Positions 9,554-17,524 of a DNA stretch of 64,000 nt are shown in pieces. The notes under the pieces are model-generated. The model had not been told where the DNA came from and made no database searches. It worked only from the letters and a program-made list of their open reading frames with translations. Origin of the DNA: CBDBCU01 sp965242615 (lineage in GTDB: Bacteria > Chloroflexota > Dehalococcoidia > Lucifugimonadales > UBA3495); NCBI GenBank assembly GCA_965242615.1, contig CBDESR010000005.1, forward strand, positions 744,001 through 808,000. The letters run 5' to 3'. A program made the position numbers and the translations under genes. Numbering within the stretch: the first letter of the stretch is position 1; the number at the start of each line of letters is the position of its first letter.

Positions 9554-9898
9554 TTAGGGCTGCTCCGGTTGGGGCAGCAACGGTTCAATGTAGCGCAACA
9601 ACTCGGGAACATCACCATTTACGACTTTCCATACTTCCTCAAAGTCAACGGTGTCATATTCGTGGATCAACCGGTCGCGCATACCGGCAATTAACGGCCA
9701 AGGTATAGCCGTATGCTGCTCCCGGAAAGACGGGGAAAGTCGTTTGACCGCTTCACCAATAACCAACAACCGGTGAATGACCGCGGACTGCGTTCGCAAG
9801 TCAGCGATAAAATCGTCCCAATCCATACCCTTGACAAAATCCATTGCCAAGCGGCCGGAGTCGTCGATTTGCAAGAGCGTTACATCATCGCGATTCAT
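9554..9898 (-). CDS. hepT: HepT-like toxin (DUF86)
   Basis: A 114-residue all-helical protein with the HEPN motif R-X4-H at residues 74-79 (MRDRLIHEY), the RNase centre of HepT toxins. In known pairs the MntA nucleotidyltransferase AMPylates the tyrosine just after this motif and silences the toxin; the HEY seen here supplies that tyrosine. The gene overlaps the 3' end of mntA by 14 bases, as expected for a co-translated pair. Confidence 0.88.
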   Translation of the reverse strand: MNRDDVTLLQIDDSGRLAMDFVKGMDWDDFIADLRTQSAVIHRLLVIGEAVKRLSPSFREQHTAIPWPLIAGMRDRLIHEYDTVDFEEVWKVVNGDVPELLRYIEPLLPQPEQP

Positions 9899-10211
9899 AG
9901 ACCACCTCGGCAGACGTCAATATGTTCTTGCGAAGCAACCAGTTCCGGTTGCGCTCGACTGACCGCCGGGTCAGCAAGTCCACCTCCCGGCCCAGCAGTT
10001 CGGCCAGTTCCTGCTCCATTGCCCCATGGTCGATAAGGCTCCAACGGGCCTCCGGGGCGAAAGTCGCCAGCAGGTCAATGTCGCTGTCGTCCCGGAAGTC
10101 GGCGCGCAGGGCGGAGCCGAACAGCGACAGCTCGGCAATTTGCCAGCGTTGGCAAAAGGCCGCCAGTTCCGCCTCGGAAATACCCAGCCGGGACCGTATC
10201 GCTTCCCGCAT
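9885..10211 (-). CDS. mntA: MntA-like minimal nucleotidyltransferase antitoxin
   Basis: A 108-residue nucleotidyltransferase. The signature GSALRADF (from residue 32) followed by DSDIDLL (42-48) is the GS-X9-D-X-D metal and nucleotide site. In the HepT/MntA family this protein neutralises HepT by AMP transfer. It is the first gene of the pair; the ATG at 10211 is followed by the family-typical short N-terminal helix. Confidence 0.88.
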   Translation of the reverse strand: MREAIRSRLGISEAELAAFCQRWQIAELSLFGSALRADFRDDSDIDLLATFAPEARWSLIDHGAMEQELAELLGREVDLLTRRSVERNRNWLLRKNILTSAEVVYESR

Positions 10212-10288
10212 AATTCCTCCCCTTGACGGCTATTTTACCCTTGCCTGAACTTCTTGACAAACGGTGTTCTCCCGGCTAAATTCAGGAT

Positions 10289-10368
10289 ATGGGCAAGGCC
10301 CCGGGGCTTGCGCGCAGCCAGCAAGCCGACTGTAAGCGGCTCGGTTTTTACCGAGCCCTTACTTTTTT
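10289..10368 (+). ncRNA. Candidate small RNA with its own promoter and terminator
   Basis: TTGACA (10254-10259), 17 bases, then TAAATT (10277-10282) predict a start near 10289. The roughly 80-base product would fold into a GC hairpin near 10293-10312 and end in a stem pairing 10332-10346 with 10349-10362 (one bulge), followed by six T. No good coding frame fits this span. It lies between the divergently read mntA and the convergent trpG, so it could also reach trpG mRNA as an antisense 3' RNA if termination leaks. It does not show the conserved cores of SRP, 6S or tmRNA. Confidence 0.45.
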
Positions 10369-10407
10369 GCGGTCAAGGGGCGTGCAGGTTGGGCCTTGGT
10401 ACATAAG

Positions 10408-10995
10408 CTACTTGCCCTGGTGGAAGGCGGCGACTTGCCGCAGGAAGTTGCGGAGCAGGTCGTGGCCTACCGGGGTCATTATCGACTCCGGGTGAAACTG
10501 TACGCCTTCTACCGGGTGTTCTTTATGGCGCAGCCCCATGATCAGCCCGTTGTCGGTCCAGGCGGTAACTTCGAGGCAGTCCGGCAATGTATCGGGATAC
10601 ACCACCAAGGAATGGTAGCGGATGCCCTCGAAGGGGTTGGGCAAGCCGGCCAGGACGCCTTGGCCGGTGTGGTGGATGGCTGAGGTTTTGCCGTGGCGGA
10701 TTTCCCCGGCGCGTCCGACCAGGCCGCCATAGACTTCCCCAAGGCACTGGTGGCCCAGGCAGACGCCCAAGACCGGCAGCTGTGGCCCGAAATGGCGGAT
10801 GACTTCGTTAGAAATCCCGGCTTCCCGGGGCGTGCAGGGGCCGGGGGAAACTACGATGCCGGCCGGGGCCATTGCGGCGATTTCGGCGAGGGAAATTTGG
10901 TCATTGCGGGCCGTAACCACTTCCGCGCCCAGTTCCGCCAGGTACTGGTACAGGTTGTAGGTAAAGCTGTCGTAGTTGTCAATCAGCAGCAGCAT
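10408..10995 (-). CDS. trpG: Anthranilate synthase component II (glutamine amidotransferase)
   Basis: A 195-residue class I amidotransferase that supplies ammonia to TrpE for anthranilate synthesis. The nucleophile Cys79 is in LGVCLGHQCLGE and the His-Glu pair is in VQFHPESIMT. The start at 10995 (MLLLIDNYDSFTYNL) is chosen because the N-terminal strand of the family begins there; the longer frame runs through the VOC gene end. A poly-G ribosome site precedes it. The alternative pabA role cannot be excluded, but a T-box-controlled trpE upstream on the same strand supports trpG. Confidence 0.92.
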   Translation of the reverse strand: MLLLIDNYDSFTYNLYQYLAELGAEVVTARNDQISLAEIAAMAPAGIVVSPGPCTPREAGISNEVIRHFGPQLPVLGVCLGHQCLGEVYGGLVGRAGEIRHGKTSAIHHTGQGVLAGLPNPFEGIRYHSLVVYPDTLPDCLEVTAWTDNGLIMGLRHKEHPVEGVQFHPESIMTPVGHDLLRNFLRQVAAFHQGK

Positions 10996-11011
10996 ATCCG
11001 CGCCATCCCCC

Positions 11012-11452
11012 CTAAAACAACTCGACGAATTCCAGCCAGTTGCCATCCGGGTCTTGGGCGTACAGGGCTTTGCGGAGCAGCTTGCCGTCATCGCCGTACA
11101 GAGATGCCGGGTCGCTGTTGAAAGTCAGCCCCCGGCCGGATTTTTCGGCATAAAAGGCGTCGATGTCCGCGACGAAAAATGCCAAGTGGGAGGCGCCGGC
11201 GTCGTTGCGCTGCAACTGGCCGTCGCCTACCGGGGGGTTGATATACTGGATCAGTTCCAGCTGGTGGCCGTCGCCCAACTCGACGAAAGCGCCTTTGATG
11301 TGGGCGTCGGGGAATGCCAGGAGCTTGCTGGCGAAGGCGCCGGAGCGCTCGGTGCGGCCGACCAGTTTCAGCCCCATCACTTCGGTATAGAACTGGATGG
11401 TGCGGTCAATATCCTTGACCACAAAGCCGGTGTGGAACATTCTTTGGAGCAT
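11012..11452 (-). CDS. VOC-family glyoxalase-like protein
   Basis: A 146-residue single-module vicinal-oxygen-chelate protein. MFHTGFVVKDIDRTIQFYTEVMG is the N-terminal beta-alpha unit with the metal-binding His, and SHLAFFVADIDAFYA and DPDGNWLEFVE are the second half with the metal-binding Glu. It looks like lactoylglutathione lyase or methylmalonyl-CoA epimerase relatives, but the substrate is unknown. The start at 11452 has an AAGGAGG ribosome site. It lies 16 bases before trpG, probably on the same transcript. Confidence 0.85.
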   Translation of the reverse strand: MLQRMFHTGFVVKDIDRTIQFYTEVMGLKLVGRTERSGAFASKLLAFPDAHIKGAFVELGDGHQLELIQYINPPVGDGQLQRNDAGASHLAFFVADIDAFYAEKSGRGLTFNSDPASLYGDDGKLLRKALYAQDPDGNWLEFVELF

Positions 11453-11526
11453 AGTTTTTGGCCTCCTTTTAATACTAACCCGGCAAATTATGGGCATTAC
11501 TGCTTTAACTTCGCCGGGTATCGTGT

Positions 11527-12147
11527 TCACTGCATTAAGCCTACCAGGTGCAGAAACCAATGCACAACACCCAAGGCGTCATCATTGGAAACCCGAGTGG
11601 AAAGCAAGGTAACAACGCTAAGGGCAAGTATTAGTCGGTATCGCCAAGTTTCCCGATTCTCCCGGGTTTTCTCCCGCTCCGCTTGCGCTTTCTCCCACCT
11701 CTTGTTGGAGTGCAGCAACTCCCGGAGAGCTTTCACATCACCACTTACCAGTAATGCGGGGTCGGTTTTCAGAAACGCTGGAGGTTTAGGTCGATCCCTG
11801 AACAGACCTTGAGATACTTTCCCCAGACCGGGATTCATCATCCCCAGGAAACCCTTACCGAACCAAGTCGTCAGCTGCGCCGGCGGACGGAGCCCAGTAT
11901 CCTCTGCAATCCCCGCCGCAATTTCCCGCTTAAAATCGTCCGACAGGTCATCCCCAGAAACCGCCTTTCCTTCCCCGTCAACGATTTCCCGCACCAGATT
12001 GGCAAAGACAAAGGGCATCCACGAATCGTCGGCGTTGTGGAAATACTCCCCTACCGTGAATGCCCGGTAGCGAACAACGCACCCTTCCACTTCGACCTCA
12101 CGGAGGTCGTTCATCTTACGCTCTTTCAAGCCATTTACCGAGACCAT
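11527..12147 (-). CDS. Hypothetical protein with C-terminal membrane anchor
   Basis: 206 residues, family not recognised. The N-terminal two thirds are soluble and charged (VEGCVVRYRAFTVGEYFH). A basic helical stretch follows (KRWEKAQAEREKTRENRE), then one or two hydrophobic segments (about 170-200, YRLILALSVVTLLS, WFLHLVGLM), so the body should face the cytoplasm. The start at 12147 is set by AAGGAGG. It lies between a secreted coiled-coil protein and the VOC gene, all on the trp strand. Confidence 0.6.
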   Translation of the reverse strand: MVSVNGLKERKMNDLREVEVEGCVVRYRAFTVGEYFHNADDSWMPFVFANLVREIVDGEGKAVSGDDLSDDFKREIAAGIAEDTGLRPPAQLTTWFGKGFLGMMNPGLGKVSQGLFRDRPKPPAFLKTDPALLVSGDVKALRELLHSNKRWEKAQAEREKTRENRETWRYRLILALSVVTLLSTRVSNDDALGVVHWFLHLVGLMQ

Positions 12148-12169
12148 CCTAAAGCCTCCTTTCCTTAAA

Positions 12170-13282
12170 TTACTGTCCGCTTCCGCCGGCCCCGCCGGTT
12201 TGAGAATCGGACTGCGGCAAATCAGTCCGGGCGTCCATTGCCGCTCGCTCTGCTTGCTCCAAATCCTCAAGGCGGGCAATCAGCAGCTTGCGCTGGTCGG
12301 TCATGGACTGCTCCAATGCGGCGTTCAGGGCTTGCAGCCGTTCCACTTCCTGGATCCGGGCGGCCATGGCCGTGGAGAACCGCAAATCCTCGGCGGCCCA
12401 GCGTTCCACCGCTTCCGTCCAGATGCGGGTGCGTTCCTCTAGCCCGGCCATCCGCACCAGGATAACCTGCTGCCACGCCGCCCGTATCGAGTCCTCGCGC
12501 TTGATGCCAAGGATGGTTTCCTGGAGCAAGGCGGCGTTAAGGGCTTCCTGAGCGGTCAGCGCGTCTTGGGCGGATTGCAGTTCAATGGCCGCAATTTCCG
12601 CCGCATTGGCCGCTTCCTCGGCGGCGGTCTCGGCCGCCACCCGGTCGGCTTCGGCTTGCTGCCGGGCTTCCTCTAAGGCCGCCTCGTGTTCCAGCTGCCG
12701 GCTGATACCCGCCAAGCACTGGTTCATTAGCAGGGAATAGTCGTTAAGGGAGTCCGGAGGCTCAAACACTTCAGACCAGACTGTATAATAACGGTCTCCC
12801 CCGCTCAGTCGAGCCTCTACTCGAATGAAGTCGCGGACTGTATAGCTGGGAGCTGTTGGCACTGCCTCCCGCAAGTAGATGGGGCTATCCCACACCCATT
12901 TTAAGGATCCCCCGAGTACGTAGTAAGGGTCTTCGAAGTAGAGATTCCAGCCAACAGTAGCACCGTAGTCACTATTGCCTCGGAACATACGGCTATAACT
13001 GTGATAAGCCCCCAAGCCTTCCAGTATGGAGTTATCCAAAGGTTGCCCCGTCTGGAACTCAAAGACTGGCCGGCAATAGTAATCGCCCCAGTCATCGGTG
13101 AATTGCTCCACCTTAAAGACGGGAGCTTGGACGCCCGCCAAGTAATCCAGCCGCTTGCAGGGGCTATTGGTGTTCCCCTGAATGACCCGCGCGCAGTCTT
13201 GGGCGGCAACCGGCGCGTCGCCGGACAAAGCCAGCAGCCCGGCTAACAAGGCAAAGGCAAAGACCGACAAGAGCTTACTCAC
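12170..13282 (-). CDS. Secreted coiled-coil protein
   Basis: A 370-residue exported protein. It has a signal peptide (SKLLSVFAFALLAGLLALS, cleavage near VAAQ). A Cys-containing N-terminal domain follows, then a long Ala/Glu-rich heptad region (about 205-355), so it is probably an extended envelope coiled coil. GTG at 13282 is preferred over the ATG at 13300 because AAGGAGG lies seven bases before it. It overlaps the lipoprotein stop by eight bases, implying coupled translation. Function unknown. Confidence 0.7.
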   Translation of the reverse strand: MSKLLSVFAFALLAGLLALSGDAPVAAQDCARVIQGNTNSPCKRLDYLAGVQAPVFKVEQFTDDWGDYYCRPVFEFQTGQPLDNSILEGLGAYHSYSRMFRGNSDYGATVGWNLYFEDPYYVLGGSLKWVWDSPIYLREAVPTAPSYTVRDFIRVEARLSGGDRYYTVWSEVFEPPDSLNDYSLLMNQCLAGISRQLEHEAALEEARQQAEADRVAAETAAEEAANAAEIAAIELQSAQDALTAQEALNAALLQETILGIKREDSIRAAWQQVILVRMAGLEERTRIWTEAVERWAAEDLRFSTAMAARIQEVERLQALNAALEQSMTDQRKLLIARLEDLEQAERAAMDARTDLPQSDSQTGGAGGSGQ

Positions 13283-13715
13283 TGCCAACCTCCTTGGCAA
13301 TGCAGGCTACAATGGACGGCTGGTTGGCTTGCAGTTGGAAATCCTCGGCTTGCAAGGGGCGTTCCAAGCCCAACGCCTGCTCCACGCAATCGGCAACCCG
13401 GGAGATAGGGGCCAAGTCCGTCTCCCACTCGGCGACCAGTCCCTCCACCCGGCCATCGGCAAAGTCGGGTTCCGGCATAGCCGCCGGGTCAAGTCCGGTT
13501 TGGGATTCAACTGCTTCCCCAGTGCCGGGGACAGCGGCCGCCGGAGCGTCTTGTTGGGCGGCCGGCGCCGGCGGCTCTTGCTGAACTGTCGCAACCGGGG
13601 CGGATTGCTCGGTCGCCGCCGGCATAGCTGGCGCCGGGGGATTGTCCGCCGCGCTGCCGCAGGCGGTCAGTCCCAATAGCAACAGGGCAAGGGCCGCCAA
13701 AACCGGTTTGAGCAT
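13275..13715 (-). CDS. Putative lipoprotein
   Basis: 146 residues beginning with a lipoprotein signal (VLAALALLLLGLTACGS; lipobox LTAC, lipidated Cys about residue 19). A Pro/Ala/Gln-rich linker follows, then a small C-terminal domain with two cysteines (ADCVEQAL, PSIVACIAKEVG). The start at 13715 has a GGGAGG ribosome site. It overlaps the coiled-coil gene; the two probably work together at the cell surface. Confidence 0.72.
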   Translation of the reverse strand: MLKPVLAALALLLLGLTACGSAADNPPAPAMPAATEQSAPVATVQQEPPAPAAQQDAPAAAVPGTGEAVESQTGLDPAAMPEPDFADGRVEGLVAEWETDLAPISRVADCVEQALGLERPLQAEDFQLQANQPSIVACIAKEVGSE

Positions 13716-13738
13716 AGTTTTGCCTCCCGATGATTTGC

Positions 13739-13802
13739 AATTAAGAATAGAGAATTCGGCAGCGAACCGCAATGCCCGATTGTTAATTCTCGATCCTTAA
13801 TT
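13739..13802. repeat. Imperfect AT-rich inverted repeat
   Basis: AATTAAGAATAGAGAATT (13739-13756) pairs with 13785-13802 with two mismatches, in the gap between trpE and the lipoprotein gene. It could be a weak processing or attenuation hairpin in a trp transcript. Confidence 0.4.
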
Positions 13803-13818
13803 CCTAATTTTTAACTGC

Positions 13819-15279
13819 CTACGCCCGGCCTTCGGCGAGGTCGATGGCGCGGAGGAGGGCGCCGGATTTGTGGCGGGTTTCCATATATTCGTCCTCGGCG
13901 TGGCTGTCGGCGACGACGCCGCCGCCGGCTTGAATATACATTATCCCGTCTTTGTAAATACCCGTCCGCAGCACCAGTGCGGTATCGGTGTTGCCGGAAA
14001 AGCTGAAGTAGCCGACAGCGCCGCCGTAGGGGCCGCGTTTTTCGCCCTCGATTTCGGCGATTATTTCCATAGCCCGGATTTTGGGGGCGCCGGAGACGGT
14101 GCCGGCCGGGAAACAGGAGCGGAGGGCGTCATAAGGCGTCAGTTCCGGCCGCAATTGCCCCTCGACATGGGAGACCAGGTGCATTACATGGGAAAAGCGC
14201 TCGACATCCATCAGCTGGGTAACGGATACGGTGCCGGGGACGCTGACCCGCCCGATGTCGTTGCGGCCCAAGTCCACCAGCATAATGTGTTCCGCCCGCT
14301 GCTTTTCGCTGTTTTTGAGTTCCGATTCCAGGGCGGCGTCCTGCTCCGGGGTTTGGCCGCGGGGGCGGGTGCCGGCGATGGGATGGGTAGCGACGATGCC
14401 GTCCTCGACTTTGGCCACGGTTTCAATGGCGGCGCCGACGATGTGAAAGTCAGCCAGGTTCAGGTAATACATATAGGGGGAGGGGTTGACGCTGCGGAGG
14501 GCGCGATAGACTTGGAAGGGATGGGCGTTGGTGCGGCGGGAAAAGCGTTGGGAGTTGACGACCTGAATGACATCGCCGGCGTAGATGTATTCGACGCATT
14601 TGGCTACGGCGGCCTCGTACTGCGGCTGGGTAAAGTTGGATTCGACCGGGGGCGGTTCGGACGGAGCGGACGGGGTGTTGGTCAATGCGGCCGGGGTTGG
14701 CAAGGGCTGTTCCAGCCGCCGTACCAGTTCGTCGATTTTGGCGGTGGCGGCGGCGTAGGCGGCGGCGATGTCCCCGTCCAGGCGGATATGGCTGACTACT
14801 TTAATGTCGTGGCGGAGGTGGTCAAAGACCAGGAGGGTGTCGGCAAACATAAAGACGGATTCCGGCAAACCCTGGGGGTCGGCGGGCATGGGCGGCACCC
14901 GCGGCTCGAAGTAGCGGATGGCGTCATAAGCGAGGTAGCCGACGCCGCCGCCGTGGAAGCGGGGCAAGCCGGCGACGGGGATTAGCCGGTATTGTTCCAT
15001 TTCCCGCTGCACCGGGATTAGGGGGTCGATTTCGCCCAATTCCTGGCCGGGGCCGGTTTTGACTACCCGGTAGGGTTCGGTGCCGATAAAGCTGTAGCGG
15101 CCCAAGCGTTCGCCGCCGGCTACGCTTTCGAGGAGGAAGGAGTAAGGCGGGCGGGCTACTTTCAGATAGGCGGATACGGGGGTTTCCAGGTCGGCGTTGA
15201 TGGAGCGGTACACCGGCGCCAGGTTGCCGCGGCCGCTGGCGGCCAGTTCCCGCGCTTGCTCCGGGGATGGCTGATACAT
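13819..15279 (-). CDS. trpE: Anthranilate synthase component I
   Basis: A 486-residue chorismate-utilising enzyme that makes anthranilate with ammonia from TrpG. The tryptophan feedback motif SFLLES is at residues 47-52. The C-terminal catalytic half carries the family signatures GTVSGAPKIRAMEIIAEIE and GPYGGAVGYFS, and ends in GGGVVADS. It begins about 55 bases after the T-box terminator. trpG is not adjacent but four genes downstream on the same strand. trpD, trpC, trpB and trpA are absent from the window. Confidence 0.96.
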   Translation of the reverse strand: MYQPSPEQARELAASGRGNLAPVYRSINADLETPVSAYLKVARPPYSFLLESVAGGERLGRYSFIGTEPYRVVKTGPGQELGEIDPLIPVQREMEQYRLIPVAGLPRFHGGGVGYLAYDAIRYFEPRVPPMPADPQGLPESVFMFADTLLVFDHLRHDIKVVSHIRLDGDIAAAYAAATAKIDELVRRLEQPLPTPAALTNTPSAPSEPPPVESNFTQPQYEAAVAKCVEYIYAGDVIQVVNSQRFSRRTNAHPFQVYRALRSVNPSPYMYYLNLADFHIVGAAIETVAKVEDGIVATHPIAGTRPRGQTPEQDAALESELKNSEKQRAEHIMLVDLGRNDIGRVSVPGTVSVTQLMDVERFSHVMHLVSHVEGQLRPELTPYDALRSCFPAGTVSGAPKIRAMEIIAEIEGEKRGPYGGAVGYFSFSGNTDTALVLRTGIYKDGIMYIQAGGGVVADSHAEDEYMETRHKSGALLRAIDLAEGRA

Positions 15280-15336
15280 ATTTTTTCACTCTTAAAGGGG
15301 TTTAAGGGTCGGGCAACCACAAGGGTTGTCCCTACT

Positions 15337-15700
15337 AAAAAAGCCCGCCCCGGCTAAAGGGACGAGCTTGCGGTCGTGGTACCACCCTTGTTCGTCAATC
15401 CGGCAAAACCGGATTGACCTCTCTTGCGGCGTGGGGGCTTGCCGGCCGGCATTGCTGCCCCGTTGCCGTGGGCGGTTAACGGTTGCCCAACCGGCCCAGC
15501 TTACTGCGCCCGGATGCCGGCGGCCGCATTGCCTTTCGGCAAGGCGACTTTAGGCTTGGCACGGCGGTTCAGCCGGCGGCTCCGGAGTCCATTCACAACT
15601 TCCGCTGACGGCGCCGGTTCGCACCTGGCCCGGCTCTCTGGGCCGCGCTAGAAGGCTACTAGTCTCCATCTCAGCCTTTGGGTTTTTCAGTTGTAATGGG
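15337..15700 (-). promoter_or_regulatory. T-box riboswitch leader, predicted tryptophan specifier
   Basis: Read on the minus strand: AGAGAG within 15631-15640, T-box AGGGTGGTACCACG at 15375-15388, and a terminator from 15367 to 15343 (GCTCGTCCC pairing GGGCGGGC) followed by six T. The triplet TGG at 15589-15591 lies in GAATGGACTCCGGAG. This aligns with the CTC context of the ilv leader, so the leader should sense uncharged tRNA-Trp. It fits its target trpE. The region between stem I and the T-box is unusually long. Confidence 0.9.
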
Positions 15701-15703
15701 ATA

Positions 15704-15733
15704 AGTATAAGGTTGATGGGGCGGGGGTGTCAA
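15704..15733 (-). promoter_or_regulatory. Promoter for trpE leader
   Basis: On the minus strand TTGACA (15733-15728), 18 bases, then TATACT (15709-15704). It lies directly upstream of the T-box leader. Confidence 0.7.
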
Positions 15734-16192
15734 GGGGGAGGGTAATGGGGTTCAGTTCGGTTTTAGCATTTTTTCAGTTTTACGATATTAGTGAAAAGGT
15801 GAAAACTGCTAAAATCAAACGGAACCTTCGGAGCGGCCCGACGCCGTTGCCCGTTGGCAGGAACAAGCCGCGGACCTTTTCCAGTAATCGTCAGTGTAGC
15901 TCCGGGTCGAGTCGGCGCGCAGGTTGCTGAAATAGCCCGGCGTGGGTGCAACCGTCCATTATTCTCATACAAACGGGAACGCCGGCCCACAGCGGGAACA
16001 TCCTTCTTGTGTCAGATCACCCCGGAGTCTCCTGTCGCAGTCTTGGCAATGCCGGCCGACCTTCCCCGTTGCACAATACCCGAATTGTTCCAGCAAATCG
16101 GCGGCAGCCGGAAAGCATCCATATCTGGTATGCAACCGGTATATAATTCCCAATGATATACTAGGCTGGTTAGTCAAAAAGCAGAGGACATT
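15734..16192. other. Intergenic region with a likely promoter, no gene seen
   Basis: I see no convincing coding frame here: overlapping short frames on both strands lack ribosome sites. A TATAAT hexamer near 16140 in GGTATATAATTCCC probably serves the membrane/TIR pair starting at 16193. Confidence 0.5.
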
Positions 16193-16660
16193 ATGACCGG
16201 GAAGCAACCGCTGGACATCGAATCCTCTGCCATCCAGCATCACCTGACCCTGTTGCAGGGTATCATCCAGCGGATGGCGGAAAACAGCCGCTCCTGCAAA
16301 TTGTGGTGCATCACCATCGTTGCCGCCGTGCTGGTGCTGGTCGCCCGCACCGAACAACCCAACTACGCCCTCATCGCCCTGCTGCCGGCCATCCTGTTCC
16401 TTATCCTCGATACCTACTATCTGGCGTTGGAGCGGGCCTTCCGCAATTCCTACAACGCCTTTGTGCGGAAACTGCATAGCGGCGAGCTGAAGTCCGGCGA
16501 CTTGTATAAACTGGCCCCGACCGGTTCCATCTACCGGCTTTTCCTGGACTGCCTGAAGTCTTTTTCCATTTGGCCTTTTTACCCGGCATTGGGTATAATG
16601 GTGGGGGTAGTTTGGGCGGTGATGAAATTTTGGGCGATGCCGGCCTCAGGAGGAGGATAA
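16193..16660 (+). CDS. Three-helix membrane protein paired with the TIR-like protein
   Basis: 155 residues. The N-terminal soluble helix HLTLLQGIIQRMAENSRSCK leads into TM1 (about 42-57) and TM2 (about 65-85), then an amphipathic segment RAFRNSYNAFVRKLHSG and a last TM (about 130-150, ALGIMVGVVWAVMKFW). I recall small uncharacterised membrane proteins with a similar RMxxNS-LK-W entry beside TIR-like genes, but could not check. Its stop TAA shares a base with the next ATG, so the two proteins are translationally coupled and probably interact. Confidence 0.75.
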   Translation: MTGKQPLDIESSAIQHHLTLLQGIIQRMAENSRSCKLWCITIVAAVLVLVARTEQPNYALIALLPAILFLILDTYYLALERAFRNSYNAFVRKLHSGELKSGDLYKLAPTGSIYRLFLDCLKSFSIWPFYPALGIMVGVVWAVMKFWAMPASGGG

Positions 16661-17217
16661 TGCCGCAAAAACACAAGGTTTTCATCAGCTACCATGCTGA
16701 TGACCAAGAATACAAAGACCGGTTTGTCCAAAAGGGCAAGAATGTCTTTATAGACAAATCGGTCGATATTGGCGACATCGACGATACCAACCTCAAGGTG
16801 GACACTATCCGCCAGAAAATCCGCGACGATTATATCCGTGACGCCACGGTGACGATTGTCCTGATTGGCCCCGGCACTTGGCAGCGCAAACACGTCGACT
16901 GGGAAATCGGTTCCAGCCTGCGGAAAACCAAGAGCAACTCCCGGTGCGGTATGCTGGGGATTCTGCTCCCTAATCACCCGGATTACGGGAAAGACAACAT
17001 ACGGGAACACCTGTTGCCCCCGCGTCTGGCTGATAACCTCAAAGGGGATGACCCTTATGTGGTCATCAAAGATTGGCCTAAAAATCGTGCGGAAGCTCGG
17101 TTGCGGGAATGGATCCATCGCGCCTTTGTAAGGCGTAATGGGAATCCACCCACCAACAAGCGGAAACCGTTTAAGAACAACCGCACCGGTGACCCTTTGC
17201 GCGGCTGGCAAAACTAA
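16660..17217 (+). CDS. TIR-like (MTH538/ThsB-type) protein
   Basis: 185 residues. The start KHKVFISYHADDQEYKDRF is the first strand and helix of the TIR-like family that includes Thoeris ThsB. Glu82 in HVDWEIGSSL is the candidate catalytic glutamate, and IVLIGPGTWQRK is the central strand. The C-terminal tail is basic and disordered. Such proteins hydrolyse or remodel NAD in known anti-phage systems; that activity is inferred here. The start at 16660 overlaps the preceding membrane gene and has a GGAGGA ribosome site. No ThsA-like or SAVED/STING partner is visible. Confidence 0.82.
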   Translation: MPQKHKVFISYHADDQEYKDRFVQKGKNVFIDKSVDIGDIDDTNLKVDTIRQKIRDDYIRDATVTIVLIGPGTWQRKHVDWEIGSSLRKTKSNSRCGMLGILLPNHPDYGKDNIREHLLPPRLADNLKGDDPYVVIKDWPKNRAEARLREWIHRAFVRRNGNPPTNKRKPFKNNRTGDPLRGWQN

Positions 17218-17239
17218 CCCCGAACCGGGAGAATCCCCT

Positions 17240-17524
17240 ATGTTCCGTCCCACCGCAGTGGAACCCCGCGCCGGCTACCGAATCTGGCTGCGTTATTCCG
17301 ACGGTACTGCCGGGGAAGTAGATTTGTCTGCCTTGGCCGGTCAAGGCGTATTCGCCGCTTGGAAGGACCGGGCTTGCTTTGAGTCGGTGCGGCTGGCGGA
17401 ACACGGCGCGGTGGCTTGGGGGGATGACCTGGAGCTTTGCCCGGACGCCCTCTATCTGCAACTGACCGGCAAATCCCTGTCGGAAATAATGCCCGCATCC
17501 CGGGTTCCGGCGCAAAATGCCTGA
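17240..17524 (+). CDS. DUF2442 protein, likely half of a toxin-antitoxin pair
   Basis: 94 residues with the DUF2442 pattern: YRIWLRYSDGTAGEVDLSAL, an FESVRL strand, then VAWGDDLELCPDALYLQLTG. DUF2442 commonly sits beside DUF4160, as here, in predicted type II toxin-antitoxin pairs. The start at 17240 follows GGGAGAATCCCC. Its end overlaps the next gene by eight bases. Confidence 0.82.
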   Translation: MFRPTAVEPRAGYRIWLRYSDGTAGEVDLSALAGQGVFAAWKDRACFESVRLAEHGAVAWGDDLELCPDALYLQLTGKSLSEIMPASRVPAQNA

